Assembly (NCBI GenBank): GCA_944472155.2 | Contig: OX235273.1 | Coordinates: forward strand, 84,500,793 to 84,564,792 | DNA length: 64,000 bases | DNA from: Trichobilharzia szidati | Lineage: Eukaryota > Platyhelminthes > Trematoda > Strigeidida > Schistosomatidae | Direction: 5' to 3' | Part shown: positions 49,265-62,900 of the stretch, piece by piece | Layout of the letters: each line of letters begins with the position of its first letter | How positions within the stretch are numbered: position 1 is the stretch's first letter | The notes under the pieces: model-generated | Databases searched by the model: none | What the model saw: only the letters and a program-made list of their open reading frames with translations | Told to the model about the DNA's origin: nothing | Translations under genes and position numbers: made by a program

Positions 49265-52200
49265 CTGTAAAATAATCAGTGAAAATGGTATTGTTAGTTT
49301 AATAAGAAAAGTTTATAATTCATTTTGAAAAAAAAAATAAATTTCGCGTAATACTTAGTAAAAATTATTTTAAGAGATTTCAACACTGGATAGGACAATT
49401 ACTCATCATATGAGCTATGTAACCCATTTATTTAAAATAGTCAAGTAATAAGTCTGTGATTAATGGGAATAAAATGTCAGCTTGAAGGCGTTTACTTCAG
49501 GAATATACCAATATTCGTTACTACCGAAGTATCAGTTGCTTAAGACCACTACTAAATAGGTTCAGTGTTGATAAGAAATATCTTCTATATCCAACGTATT
49601 AATTGACTGACACTAGAATTATGAAACGATCACACAATTTGCAAAGTGAAGATCAGAGGTAAAAATCTGTTGGAAATACCTACTTTTATATTCGTCTATG
49701 GGAGAAAAAAACTCATGATTGAGAAAAATAACAATGTATTGGTTTTGTAGGGATTTTGTTTGATTGGCTGGAAGATATCATCATGAGCTAACATCAGTTA
49801 GAGAACTAGTGGGAAACCTGGGAGTTCTGGACAGCTGTTTCGCCCTAGTTTGCGATTCTTCACAGTACGCACCCACCGGAGTTCGAGTTCGCCTTGTAAA
49901 CAGAAGGTACTGGGTTCGAAGCCCGGCGGGTACATTTGACGAGGAGTCCCAAACTAGAACGAAACAGCTGTCCAGTACTCCCAGGTTTTCCAATGGTTCT
50001 CTAACTCACGTAAGCTCATGATGAAATCCATGAACCAAAAATAACAATGACCCATAGTTTCACTGTAAAACACAGAGAATGCAACACAGTATAAAAATAA
50101 TACTTCCCGTAGTTTAGTGGATATGGTATATTATAACAACGAAGTATTAAATAACGACAGTTTCAATTAAAATCTCGGAAACGTCGGTAAACAAGGGCGA
50201 TGCAGTTCCATATTGTCTTAATATCTTCTATTCTATAGCTTCCGAAGTAGAAAAACTTCTAAAATACCAGGGGGAAAATGAATGGGTAAATCTCTTCTGT
50301 CTAAAACTATATACTACTTATTGACTGAAATGAGTAGTCGCACACCGTCTATATCAACCACCAGCTCTTGCTTGATAGATTCAGGTGATCTGAACACTAG
50401 ACGACCACTTCGCTCGTTTTAGGCTGAAAGAAAGTGAAAATTGTGAGTCTGATTTAAGGTGAGGTTCTGTTGTTAAGAGCTGTGGACTGACTAAACCCTT
50501 CAGGCTTAAAACGAAATCGTGTCACTCTTGTGATACAAACGAACGTCGTCCGGTATAGCTTTAATTTTTATTTCAGACAGTCTTAATATATTATTTTCAG
50601 GAATTTTGTGATGAACACACCTAAATATATGCCTACATACTCCACAGATGCTGAGACGATAGATACATATTCAGTAGAAAAAGTAGGAGGAGTGTCATTA
50701 TTTCTTGTATCTAGAATCACCTGTTTGTGGAAGGTAAAACACAACTAAGCACTTAAGAGCATTTTCCGTATAGCCACCTCTGAGTGTTATGTCATGATCT
50801 CACCAACAATACCACTACCAGACTGATAGGAGGAAGAAATCGGTTCCAACTTTAGGCTTTCCAGTTAATATACTTGCAAACAGGTAGGTAGTGGATAATA
50901 ACGACCTTTGTCTTTATGGTATGCATTTGACTTAATGAGCTACCTATTCTATCAGGTTTCCTTATATCAGCTAATGAACAGTACAAGAAACGAAAACAAA
51001 CCATATTGTTTTATCAGGTTAGCTGCTTCTTATTAACTAGCTACATAGAGCATACATTTAGGAAAACATAAAGTCTTAACAATATTAAAAGACTAATTGA
51101 CAGACTTCAGTCAACTCTTAGAAATAGACAGCAACGTTCGTTATTACCTGACGACTGAAATGCTGACAATTCATGGATGTATTTTATTATCTAGTGATAT
51201 AATTTTAAGTCTACTTTAGTTTCCACATAAGATACACTGTACATCTGAATTAGGTAAGTTATGTATGGCTGAAGCGTTAGTAGAAATCTCACTTAAACAA
51301 TTCAAAATAATTCAGATATGGATTAGAGGATATTCTCAGCACGTTTAAGGAAGTTCTCAGTATTTTCTAATTGAAGATAAAAATCAAGTGGGAACAGAAT
51401 AATGAGAAAGATTTTCTACAGGCGCATTCTGTTCTTACTCTGAAAGAGAATTAAATAGACAAACCTTTGCAGAAGGTGGTGTTGCTTGCTGCTTGAGAAA
51501 TACTAGTGGCTACATTTTCTTAATCACAATAATTATAAAAAATACGGAGTAAATACAAACAAAATTTATAGAAATAAGTTGAAATGTATGTTGAAAAAAA
51601 CGACTTACTTAAAAAGCTTTTCTGATTATCTTCAGGAGTTTTCACTGGGGAAATTTTGAGTAATGCATTTATATCTGATGACCAACTTTCAGTAGAAGTT
51701 TGTAAATTCTTTGGTTTCAATGAAGCAGCCACTGTACTGAAATTAAGAATATTTAAAAAAAGTAAAATAAGGCAATCGTGAACACGATAAGAAAAGGTAT
51801 TTTCCCAAGCCAAAATATATTTAATAAGACAGGTGAAGGTCAGAGTGAATGAACATAGACTGTGCACGAAACGTCCACCTAGAAATCAAGTAGAATTAAA
51901 AAGTCTAGAAAAAAGATAAACTATAGCAATACATGCTGTAGACAGTGGATATAAGATTGATTTCAACAATGTCAAAATTCTAGGAATAGGCTTTCATTCA
52001 CTTAAGGGAAGGCTGACATCTGAAGCCCTGCATATTTTAACCACATTGAATGCAGCAAATAGGAGACAAGGGATATATACTTATCACCCATATAGCAGAC
52101 TCTAGTGAAACAAGACAGATGAGGGAGAAAACAAATTCAATCCAAAATTATGACCATGTTATGAAATATTATTATGTTTCGATGTGTTTTCCACATAACA

Positions 52201-55200
52201 AACAACATACACTCAAACAGGCAGATACGCATATATGACAATTTGATATTAGTCATTACGAATATGTGATGACTGTTTACACTTTTCTTTTGGTACAAAT
52301 ATCTACCGACGAGTGACATTCAAAGGAACTGATTTCAATTTATGTAATTTTTTAACTATATAACTTCATGGTTGATAAGATCCGAATAATTCTGCTGAAG
52401 AAGCTGCGGCTTACAAAGCGAAACTTTCAGAGAAATCTTGTTTTCAGCGAAGCCTCTCTTCAACGAATTCATTTTCACAGCTGTACAATAGCAAATATAC
52501 ATGGTTATTTTGTATGTGTGTGTACATCAAATTTGTCAGACGAAAAAACAATTGGTTAGGGTTGTTGTAACTAGAGAGGTGAAAATTAGTAAGTTTTTGG
52601 TGGAGTTACTCAATACAAAAAAGCATTCAGAGTAGCTGGATGTTGATACAAGAAGGTAGTAACAAAAGTGATGAGTTGTCACAAATGATTGTTAAAGAAG
52701 AGTTACGCAATAACATGAATAGTTTGATCAAAGAGTTGTGCTCAGGGTGCATATAGAAATTTTAAAAAATGCGGAATAACGTAAGAGTTTTAAGTAGTTA
52801 GAAAAACAAGCAAACAAGCTAAAACTAAGTCAAATCAACACAGTTGTCACCATGATAGTAGAAGTAGTTGAAAAATTTGATTTTCGCTTAAACACGCTGG
52901 GATTATTTTAAATAATTTATTTATAATGATCCAAAATATATTTGTTTATACATGTAATTTTTCCTTTACACTGTTTCATTTTCTCCACTCTAATTTGTCA
53001 TCCTATAGCTAACCATTGAACATTATGGACGGTGAATAACTGTGTCGTAGGAAAATAAAATTCTTCAACAATATACATTTACCACTCTTCCAAATCTTAG
53101 CTTAAGATGGACGACGTCTCATCATTCAGACGCTTGATTAGGATTTCGTATCAACATTAACTAAAGTTTGTTAACTTTTAGAATACCATGCAGAATTATT
53201 AGGGAGCAACTTTGGTCACATTTAAGTAAATGCAATAATCAGTCAAGAACTCTTATTATCCTTGAGAATTCCATCTCAAAACCATTTACAAAACAACGTC
53301 ATATAAAACATCTGAGTGGAGCAGACAGACATCGAATTACATTTTATGAAGCATTTTCTCGAAGTCGATATTTGATAAAACGTTGAATGAGGGTTACTGA
53401 AAAGTCCTAATATAAGACGAAAAAGATGTTCAGCAATGTTTCATTCACAATTACTACTCTAACAGGGGTGTTTTGTTGTCATTTATAGTATTGCGGTCAG
53501 TACTATAACCACACTAAATACAGTTTAATTTCCTAAACAGATCAAATTAGCAGACTGAGATTTTATTATTATTTTATTATTACTTTACGTGCCCAGTGGG
53601 ACATAGGGCTTCAAACTAGAGGCTATAGTCACTAGCCTCATGTCCAACCTTCCCTCTTTACCAGTCTTACTACTGGCCTAGCGAGGTCAAGGAGTGCGTC
53701 AGCCGGGGATCGAACCCCGGACCACCTGCGTGGTCGGCGAGCACTCTACCGCTGTGCCACCAACGCACTGAGATTAGCCTTCTGATAAGGATTACTGAAT
53801 TCTCAAATAGGACAAGGAAACTGTTTAATTTTCTTCAGCTTTCAATGACTTCTTAATTTAATAACCCCATCATAAAAGTGATATTTAAACTTCAAATTTA
53901 AAGTTTATTAAAACCTCGCCTCACTGCAAAATAAACTATGACTGAACAGAGATAGTTGTCATAATCACTAGTATTGATTTTATTTTGTTTTGTTTGCTCT
54001 ATGATTTTGTTATAAAACTTTCTATCACTCACTTTTACAGTGTCATGATAAACTTAAAATCAAAAGAACACATTTTTTTAGTGTTGATTTCTAGACATGG
54101 GGTATTGACAGGCTATTAAAGTTGTAAACATCACTATTACTTCAAATTTACATAGCTGATAAGCATAGCTAAATTTCTTGACTTACCTACTAACAGATAA
54201 AGACTGGTCTGTAATCTGATGTAGCAGACACGATAGATGAAGGCATTTCTTCTACAATAAGAGAAATAGTTCAGTAAACTTCTTGGTAGAATAATAGTGA
54301 AAGCGTAAATCAATGCTATTTATCATTAATACTTACATATAGTTCATTTGGATCATAGCTTTGTCCATCAGGTAACCAACGGCCTGCTAGATATCCTTCA
54401 ACAACCTGAAATAAGAGAGATTAGGAAACAATCATATTCGAACATTTAAAGGAAAGAAAATCAAGTCATTGGTGCTTCAGGTATTTACATATAATGTCAG
54501 AGTTATAAGTCAGTTGATAGAGAGGATTGTTTGGCATGGAAATGTCATTACCAAATACTCCTCATTTGGGTATATCTATAACATTCCGGAAATGTAAGTC
54601 TAAAAATCGCTTGTTAATTTGTACTGCAAATATGTAACAATTATTCTAAAAATGATAACATATAAAAGTATGTGCAATTCAAATGAAATGTTCCTTTAAC
54701 AGTGCTCCATGAATCCTCCATGGCAAAATTCTTCATAAGACTTTTAGAATCACCTCTGCATTGTCTACCAGACTTCATTTAAAGTTAAGTTGATTGTATA
54801 ATGCATTAAATAATGCGTAGGAAGTAGTTTCGTTAAATTCGGTGTTGCAATGATTATACAAACAGGAATCATCTCATCGCTGACGAAGTTAAAGCATTCT
54901 TATTTTAGCTTCGTAATTGTTATCCATCAACAAAGTGTTTATAAAGTCCCGCAGTAATCTTACGATTGATTTTATGCATGCAATCACTATCTGGAGACAA
55001 CTTGTTGAAATAAAATATCTCTCAGTTAAATGCATTATGAATATGCGGGTGCTAAATGTTTTAAACGTTACTTTATTATCATGTCTGACAGTCTGTTAAG
55101 ACAGCTTAGGTCTCCGTATTCGCAATATACATAGCGATAACTTATGAATAAATTCAGTAGGGCTAAATTTTCATCCATTAGACTAAGAAACTTAAAAAAC

Positions 55201-58200
55201 ACTCTTCATTATGTCTAACAGTGAAAACTATGATCAAACCTAATAATGAACTGACTCCATGCTTTTCACTTATGTTCACACACTTAAACAAGAAAGCTTC
55301 AGAGAGTTGAATCCATTGAAGTTTCCCCAATCAGGTTTATTATTGAGTATCAAGGAAAATAAGTAGTGAGGTGAGATTCATCTCGTAATCTAATACTTGT
55401 TCTATGAAACTGAATAAATGTTACTCTAAGAATTCATTTTCTTCGCCTAATAAATTTTTGCCAGTACTCCAATAAAGTAAAATTCTTTGAGCAATGAAAT
55501 GAATAATGACTTAAGATACAGCAGAAAATATCTGGATAACTACTTAGCTGCAAAGTTTGAAGTGAAAGGATTTATTTTAAAGTGACTAAGAGACAGTGAG
55601 AAGCTGTTGCATCCATGGTTTTTAACGAATATTTCATTTATCCTTTTAGATGTTAGCCAATATGGGAATCGACTTTGAAGTCCATCAACACCAAAGATAC
55701 ATCCAAAGTAACCAACTATAAAATTACCTACATACAGAATGCAAACTGATAGTCAGTGTTGTCAGCCAATCTCGAAACTATCTTACCAATAATACTGCAT
55801 AGCGCTTAGGCTATGCTGAGAGTGTACAGTGACTGGAAATCACAGGACTCTAAGTAACTGCAGTCAATTACAGGGTAGTAGGTACCCATTGCTGAAATTA
55901 TTATTGTTCATTTGAACTATTTTTATGTGATATGTCAGTACAAACTAAACAAGTCTGCACCTTTATAAATGACCTATTAGGAGGGACAATCACAACAAAG
56001 CTTTGGTGAAACTTTGATAAAAGTTGCTTCAAGATAATTAAAGGCTGCAAAGACGATTTTAGATATTTAGGCTGCAGCCAAATAGGTACCAGAAACCACC
56101 AGGACCCACCTCTAAAACTAAACACATGATTCGCGCACTTATTTTCTCAGCCATAATCATATAGTCTAACCAGTCCAGATGATCATTAAGATGAAATTAA
56201 GAATCACTTGTGTTATAATTTTTAGAAATTTTTCGAACGTGATCAAAAATCACTAATAAAATAAACCAAAACAAGTTTTAAATGCTCTCTTGTCGTAGGA
56301 AATATCAACATTAAAATTAGAACCTGAAGATTATCTATTCAACTGTGAGTTCATCGTGCTTATTGAAAAAGTCCTATTCACTGCCCCTGAATGATACTCG
56401 TTTTGTTCGAAAAAGCGTAAAAATGCGTGTAGCTGTTTATTCACTAAACGTAATTTAATCATATGAAAAGTATGCTAATGAGATTTTCATTTGACGCATC
56501 CTGTATTCAGTTCTGTGTCATACCCTTGGAAAAGATGTCTGAGTACTACTCTCAATCCCTGTTTACCTACTGGTTTTATATTTAAGCCTTTACGGGTACT
56601 ATGGTGTAACATTTCTGATTATTATTGTTCCCTTGGTTTACGAGTGAGATTTGTAGGGCTTCAACAACACATTTCCATATTGTCCTATTCTTTGCAGTCC
56701 TCTTTAGTGAACCCCACGTTTGCCCATAGTCTCTCACCTCCTCTTCACACGATCTACTCTATGTCACCATCGGAAGCCCAACTCGTTGTTTCCGCTTTGT
56801 GTTCTACTCAAGGACCTGGAGCGCAATTTCACTCAACAGTCCCTTTAGAGTGTGTCCGATCCATTACCATTTACTTCTACAAACTTCTCTAGCAATAGGC
56901 TCTTCACTGGTTTGCTCCCAGAGTTTCTTATTGCTAATTCTTTCCGATCATCTTCAGTATGCAGCGAAGACTGCTGTCAGTAAAAGTGTGAAGCCTGTTG
57001 GAAGTGTTTTTTATGATGAGCCCTGCACGTTTCTGACCTATATTGAAAAATGACTTAACAATTGTGCTGAAAATCTCATCCTTTGTGCTGAAATTGATTT
57101 CAAAGAGTTGCAGTTGTACCTCGCCTTTCCTATTCTGGCTTTTACATCATGACACATTACTCAGCCAACATTTCTTACCCTTTAAAGTTATTTCTATAAC
57201 GACAGTCTGAGATAAAGGATAGGTTCAACCAAAAAAAAATAAAAAAGCACACCGTAAAATATATAAAGAAATTTCTACTCACTTGATCAAATAGAAAGTC
57301 CAAATAAGCACGAGGAATTTTGTGTAATTCCAATGGTGAAGTCCAACATATTCTTCGAAAATGAATTACCAGATTATCATCATAGATTGGTGCATCTAAT
57401 ATATACGTGTCCATTTGTAGGGGAATTAGTGGTTCATTCTCGAAAGCTATTAAATGTTAATTTAAAATCAATTTGTTTTATCACCTATACACACTTCAAA
57501 ATATATTAAGGAACAAGTCCCGAAGGAGTATATTTTGATATTTATTAAAGTGATATAAATATTTAACTACAGTTACATATACCTTGCAATATAAAGTTAA
57601 TAAAATTGGGCATGTCATTAAATATAAAAACGAATACATGTACTCTGAGTTTTTTCCAAATTAATTACATTAAATATGCAATGAAATTTCATATTTTACA
57701 AATAAAACCATAGTGAAAATTTAAATTTAATTTTGTGATCCTGATTGAAGCATGAATTATGATTCTTTATCAGTCAATGATTCGACAGCTTTCAATAGTT
57801 CTCTCACTGATATCATATGAGGAAGAGATCTAATTTGAATAACATAAATAATTTTAGTTTTATTTGAGAATACACACATTAAAGTTCGTTAAAAATGTAC
57901 TTGTTCAACTTCAATTTTGATATCACTTATTTGTGAATTCACCTATTGAGAATGTTTTTGGAGTATACTTATGATGAATTTACATACAGACCAGTAAATA
58001 AGCAACAGGTGATTTCGGATACCTACAGGCTATAATGAGATAACTATGAATCATAATTTTGTAATTTTGTTCTTAGTAAACAATCACAAATTCTAGCAAT
58101 TTCAGAATATTCAGTGTTCTCCAATATAAACGAAACTTTCAATCCAAAAACTAGTTGTTATAAAAGGAAGAGATACTGTTATTTTGGTAGATGGTGACTC

Positions 58201-59923
58201 GTAGTGAAATCCAGGGTATGGATTTCGTCCTATGCAGCTGGACATACCTGCATCCCCAGAGAGTATAGTGTTCCCCTGTATTCACCGTTACAAGTCCTAC
58301 AGCATCACTAACCAGACCAAAAAAAGCCACTAGAGACACCTTTTGTGCAACAGAAACCAGTCATTATTTTCTTTTTTAGGCTGAATTCGCATTTTTAGTT
58401 GACAGATAATGTTCGGTCTCTCTTGTCATGTTGAACTCTAGCATGGAAGCTTTGACCACGTCCGAGAATTAAAGTGATGTTATTTTGTTAATTCTTGTAT
58501 GTCAACGAAGCGTTTGTACTAGAGGCCTACAGAGACCGAACATTTCCGTACAATATGAACAGTCAACAGGGAACACAAACTTGGAAAAAGAATAGAAGAT
58601 TTTCAGCTGACGTGTCCGTGCACTAATTACATTAACCATCTTGGCCGATAAAGTTTGTGTACATAATAAGTATTTCCACGGAATATAATCCACTTACTGA
58701 CAACGTTCAATAAAATGTTCGCCTGACAAACACTTAGATTTTTTCATCCATATGAATTTGTTCTCTGTATGTAATTCAGAAATATACGACACCCTCTCAC
58801 TAGAGAGAAATATACTGAGAAGAGGGTAACACTTGAAAATGTATTTTACGGTGACTTTTCATTTTTACTATATAAGTAAAACACAATTGGTAGGAACCAT
58901 TGCAATAACAAACTCGGCTAAAGTGCCATATGATTTCTAAACTGAAAGCTTGTAAAAAAATATTTGATTTGCAGGCTTCAGTATGTAATGAGTATAAAAC
59001 CACATGAAATTGGTGGTTTCCCATTATTTCTTTTCCATGAATTCATTTCAGCCAGCCTGTACAGTCGTATTTATATTACCTACAAGACATTCAGTGGTGC
59101 TATAATGTGCTCACTCAGCACACTGACGAAAAAACTAATCAATATGGTGGTTAAAGAAGGCAATTGAAGTGAATATAACAGAAGACATTTGTTCAAGAAA
59201 AGGAATGATATTCCAAAATATAAAATACGTGAAGTATCGTCAAGAAACCTGAGGTTATAGTGATGATTAGTGATGGATATGTAGACGTTCAGAGTGAATA
59301 AATTTAACTCAACAGATAACACTGAAAAATAAATCGCAGTGAGATAAATAAACTGGAGACGAAATCTCACATCCCACTTCGTCACATGCTAGAAGTAGAC
59401 AATAATAAGTAGTACTTTATTTCAAAAGCACATCTGGAAATAACATTCTCTGCTAGCGAATACTGGGGAGCCCATTGAATAAAACAACTTAGTTTGTCTA
59501 ATACTATGCAGTGAGAGTGTGGAGTTAAATACAGAGGTCAGGATAACAGATCAGGATCAATAAGAATAGCGGGGCACAAAACCCTATAGAAATCTAGAAC
59601 ATTACACTCTGATAAGGTCAGAAATCTAGACAGATACTCAGCTATAGCACTGCGTACAGTTACATGCAATGATACAATAGTATGGGAGGAAACATCTTTA
59701 AAATCCAATGTAAAAGAGTGGAGGGATATACTCACAAAACAAACTTTAATTATCGGATCAGCTGAGAATCCATACAACAGAAATGACTCAAAATGTCTTG
59801 GATATCCAACAAATTTCCAATCCCCCTACCATAAATGGGGAAATAGTACGGTCATGTTCCATGTTACTGTGTGAGGTTAACTGTGTTCGAAACTTCATTC
59901 AGTAGATAACACTATTTTATAGT

Positions 59924-59955
<32 letters not shown>

Positions 59956-62900
59956 ATAGACGTATTAATATATGTGTAAAACTTGGGCAGTGTGGTAGTA
60001 AGTAATTCCATATTAGTTTGTTTATTGGATGTATCACACAGTGAAACAGTATTATTTACTGGATGACGTTTTGAACAAAATTTATTGCTCATAATCATAT
60101 CAGTTGTAATCACACGACTTCAAAACTTGAGTTTTATAGTTTTCTTTGTCTTCTCCTATTTGTCGTTTGGGTAGTAGAATTTTCCAGATATCTGGGACAG
60201 GTGTTGAATCGTTCCTATTACACGTGTTTGCAGTTGATTCGATAAACAAAGCTTCTGTTATCAATCTCTCCCTCCAACCTGTGACATTAGATTTTAAAAC
60301 TGTCATCCTATCCCATCCTATTGTATGGTTGTGTGTAACTGCATGTAGTGCTATAGCTGAACTATTCTCTAGATTTCTTATCTTATTCGGGTCAATCAAT
60401 CTAAATTTTGCTAGGTTTTTATGTTCAGCTAGTCTGACTGCCCCTGTTCTACTAGTTTGACCTATGTATTTGACCTGAAAATCAATACAGGGTATTAGAT
60501 AAACTAAAATGTTTTGTTTTAAAGGCTCCACAGGATCCTTTAACCGACAAAGCTTGTTTCTAATTGAGTTTGTGGGTTTGAATGACACTTTTATTCCTGC
60601 CTTGTTAAGAATTCTGCGTAAGGTTTCTGAGTTTCCTTCCTTGTGTGGGATAACTACTGATGATTTAGATTCCTTATTGTTGGCGTTGTCTTGCACAATT
60701 TTACATGCATGTCGAACTATGACGAACTATTATGAATTAAAAGTAATTAGTCGGTTCCAAAAGGATTGATAAGATAGTGATAACTTACTGTCAGCTGAAC
60801 TACTTTTAGTAGTAATAAATAATGCAAAATCACTGGTCGAAGCGATTAGATTTGCGCCAAGTTTATTGATCACATGGTGAATAACATCTTGAATAAGTAA
60901 TAACTGTCCCAATGGTAAAGTTGTACTTTTTTTGTTAGGAAAATATATCTCTTGTTTATGCATTATATTTCCACCCTGAAATAAAAAGAAAATGTTTTGT
61001 TAATTAGTTATACTATCCAGAATATAATCATGTACTTGGTTGGCGTTCGATTCCCTGCCGCCGCATTTGTAGACCACCTAGTTTGCTAATCAGTAGTAGG
61101 CCTGAAAACGGTTGGGTGTAAGGCTAACCAACCTATTCCTTAAAAACAAACACCACTACTACCGACATTTCAAGAGCCTGAGGCTCTGTGATTTACTTGG
61201 AAGGTAGTAAATGGAAAAAAACAGGACACAATAGGCGAAACAACGTCCATTACAACAGAAATACACTCCTTTGAATGGCGGGCATTTAAAAAATATGAAA
61301 AATATTATTGGCAAGAAACAGGCACCAACCAATCCTTTCATATCTCATCCGAGTGATACTTTGGGTTTTATTAGTGTTACCTCCACCAGAATTTATTAAC
61401 AACTAAATAAATCTTTATCCGCTACTACCATGCTCTTACTCCTCTAATCGTCAAAACCATTTAGATTATTTCATTTATCCAAGGCAAAACTCAATCACAA
61501 AAGGTTAGTCCAGTTTTCAAAGATATTAAACTGCCTAAGTGAAAGGTATTATAGCTAAAAGTGCAATTCGCCCTCCACTTGATTAGAATTTCGCTTCAGA
61601 ATGCTACTGAAATAAACTTGGTAGACCGTTCAGAAACTGAACAGCGGACCTTTGAACAGATAACACATAATTATATCGTTTGAATCCATCAGAGCCCTGA
61701 ACATCCTTTCAGATCCAGTCATCATCAGTGAACAAAATTCCGTACTGGTAGATTGTAACTTGTATTGTACCCTCATTGTTTCTTTGCTTTCTTCCATTCA
61801 ACATAAAAACCACCGTTCAGTGTTGTTTTAATTGACAGGCACATTTCTTGGGCTGCAAACCCTACTGACTGCTAGTTCACAGCTATCGTCTCTAAGGTTA
61901 TCGACACACCAAGCTAGCGTTGAATGTCTGACTTGTCTATAACCTATCTTCATGGGCAGACACCAATGTATATTCCTATACTTACTAGATGAGACAAACA
62001 GGCAATCCTTATCCAGTGTTAATCTTTTCAATCCAGCATATTTTCAGCTTTTGAACTTCAATATTTATATCATCTTGGATCTATTAAATGTTGAGATACA
62101 CTCAAGAGTGATGTTCAAAACCAGTCGAAAGTAACAAAAAACAGTTGCTGGATTAAATTGATATGATTATCCTTTAAATACTTTTTTCTTACCAAAATGG
62201 ATTGTAAAACATCGTCGGGAGGCAAGTATTTTCTCGGCCCGAAACGTGAAACAATCTCCATGTTTTCAGCTATTGTATCTAACCAAGCTGTTGAATCACA
62301 AGAAAAATCAGACATTTTATAAATCCTTTTTTCTTAAAAGTCCACTAGCAAATAAAAATATGTTTGAGGTGCGAATAAATATCTTAGTTATAGGATAACC
62401 ATTTCTAACCTCCTAAACGATGAATCAGATTGAGACAAGAATTTTAGTGGGTGTAATGGTGGTTCAATGGTCTAGTGGATAACTCTTTGCTAGCGTCAGT
62501 GGTTAGGCGATACTATAGTTGGCAGCCACACAAATGATCTGGGTTCAATTTCAGGCAGTCGTACTCCTATACCTCGTCTAGCCAGTGGTAAGCCTGTAAA
62601 GGACGCACGCAAGGTTGAGCGTGAGGCTAGCAAACGCATCCTGAAAACGTAATACCACCGCTAATGAAAGCTTAAAGCTTGAAGCCATGTGTTCCACTTA
62701 GAACGAAAAGAAGAAAAGAAGGATTTTAATCCGTGATCTGTGGATTACCGGCCTACAAATCATCCACTGAAGAGGGAAACCCATTTTCTGAAGACTTTGT
62801 AATTAGGTTTCAGTCACCGGTTGTGTTCAGTGTTTGCCATAATTTACATCTATTATCATCACACAAGTTCTCTAGCCAGTTTTTCTAATCATTTCACGCA

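Noticed and set aside
60146..60460. Plus-strand open frame of 104 codons
   Set aside because: Antisense to the PLE GIY-YIG frame, which has clear motifs.
60730..60963. Single-exon gene from the minus-strand frame
   Set aside because: Splice signals and phases show that its centre is myosin exon 3. The last part runs into the intron and the ATG is internal to the exon.
62115..62315. ATG-started minus-strand open frame as a gene start
   Set aside because: The ATG lies upstream of a good acceptor, and only the part from 62,193 to 62,287 fits the phases of the neighbouring myosin exons.
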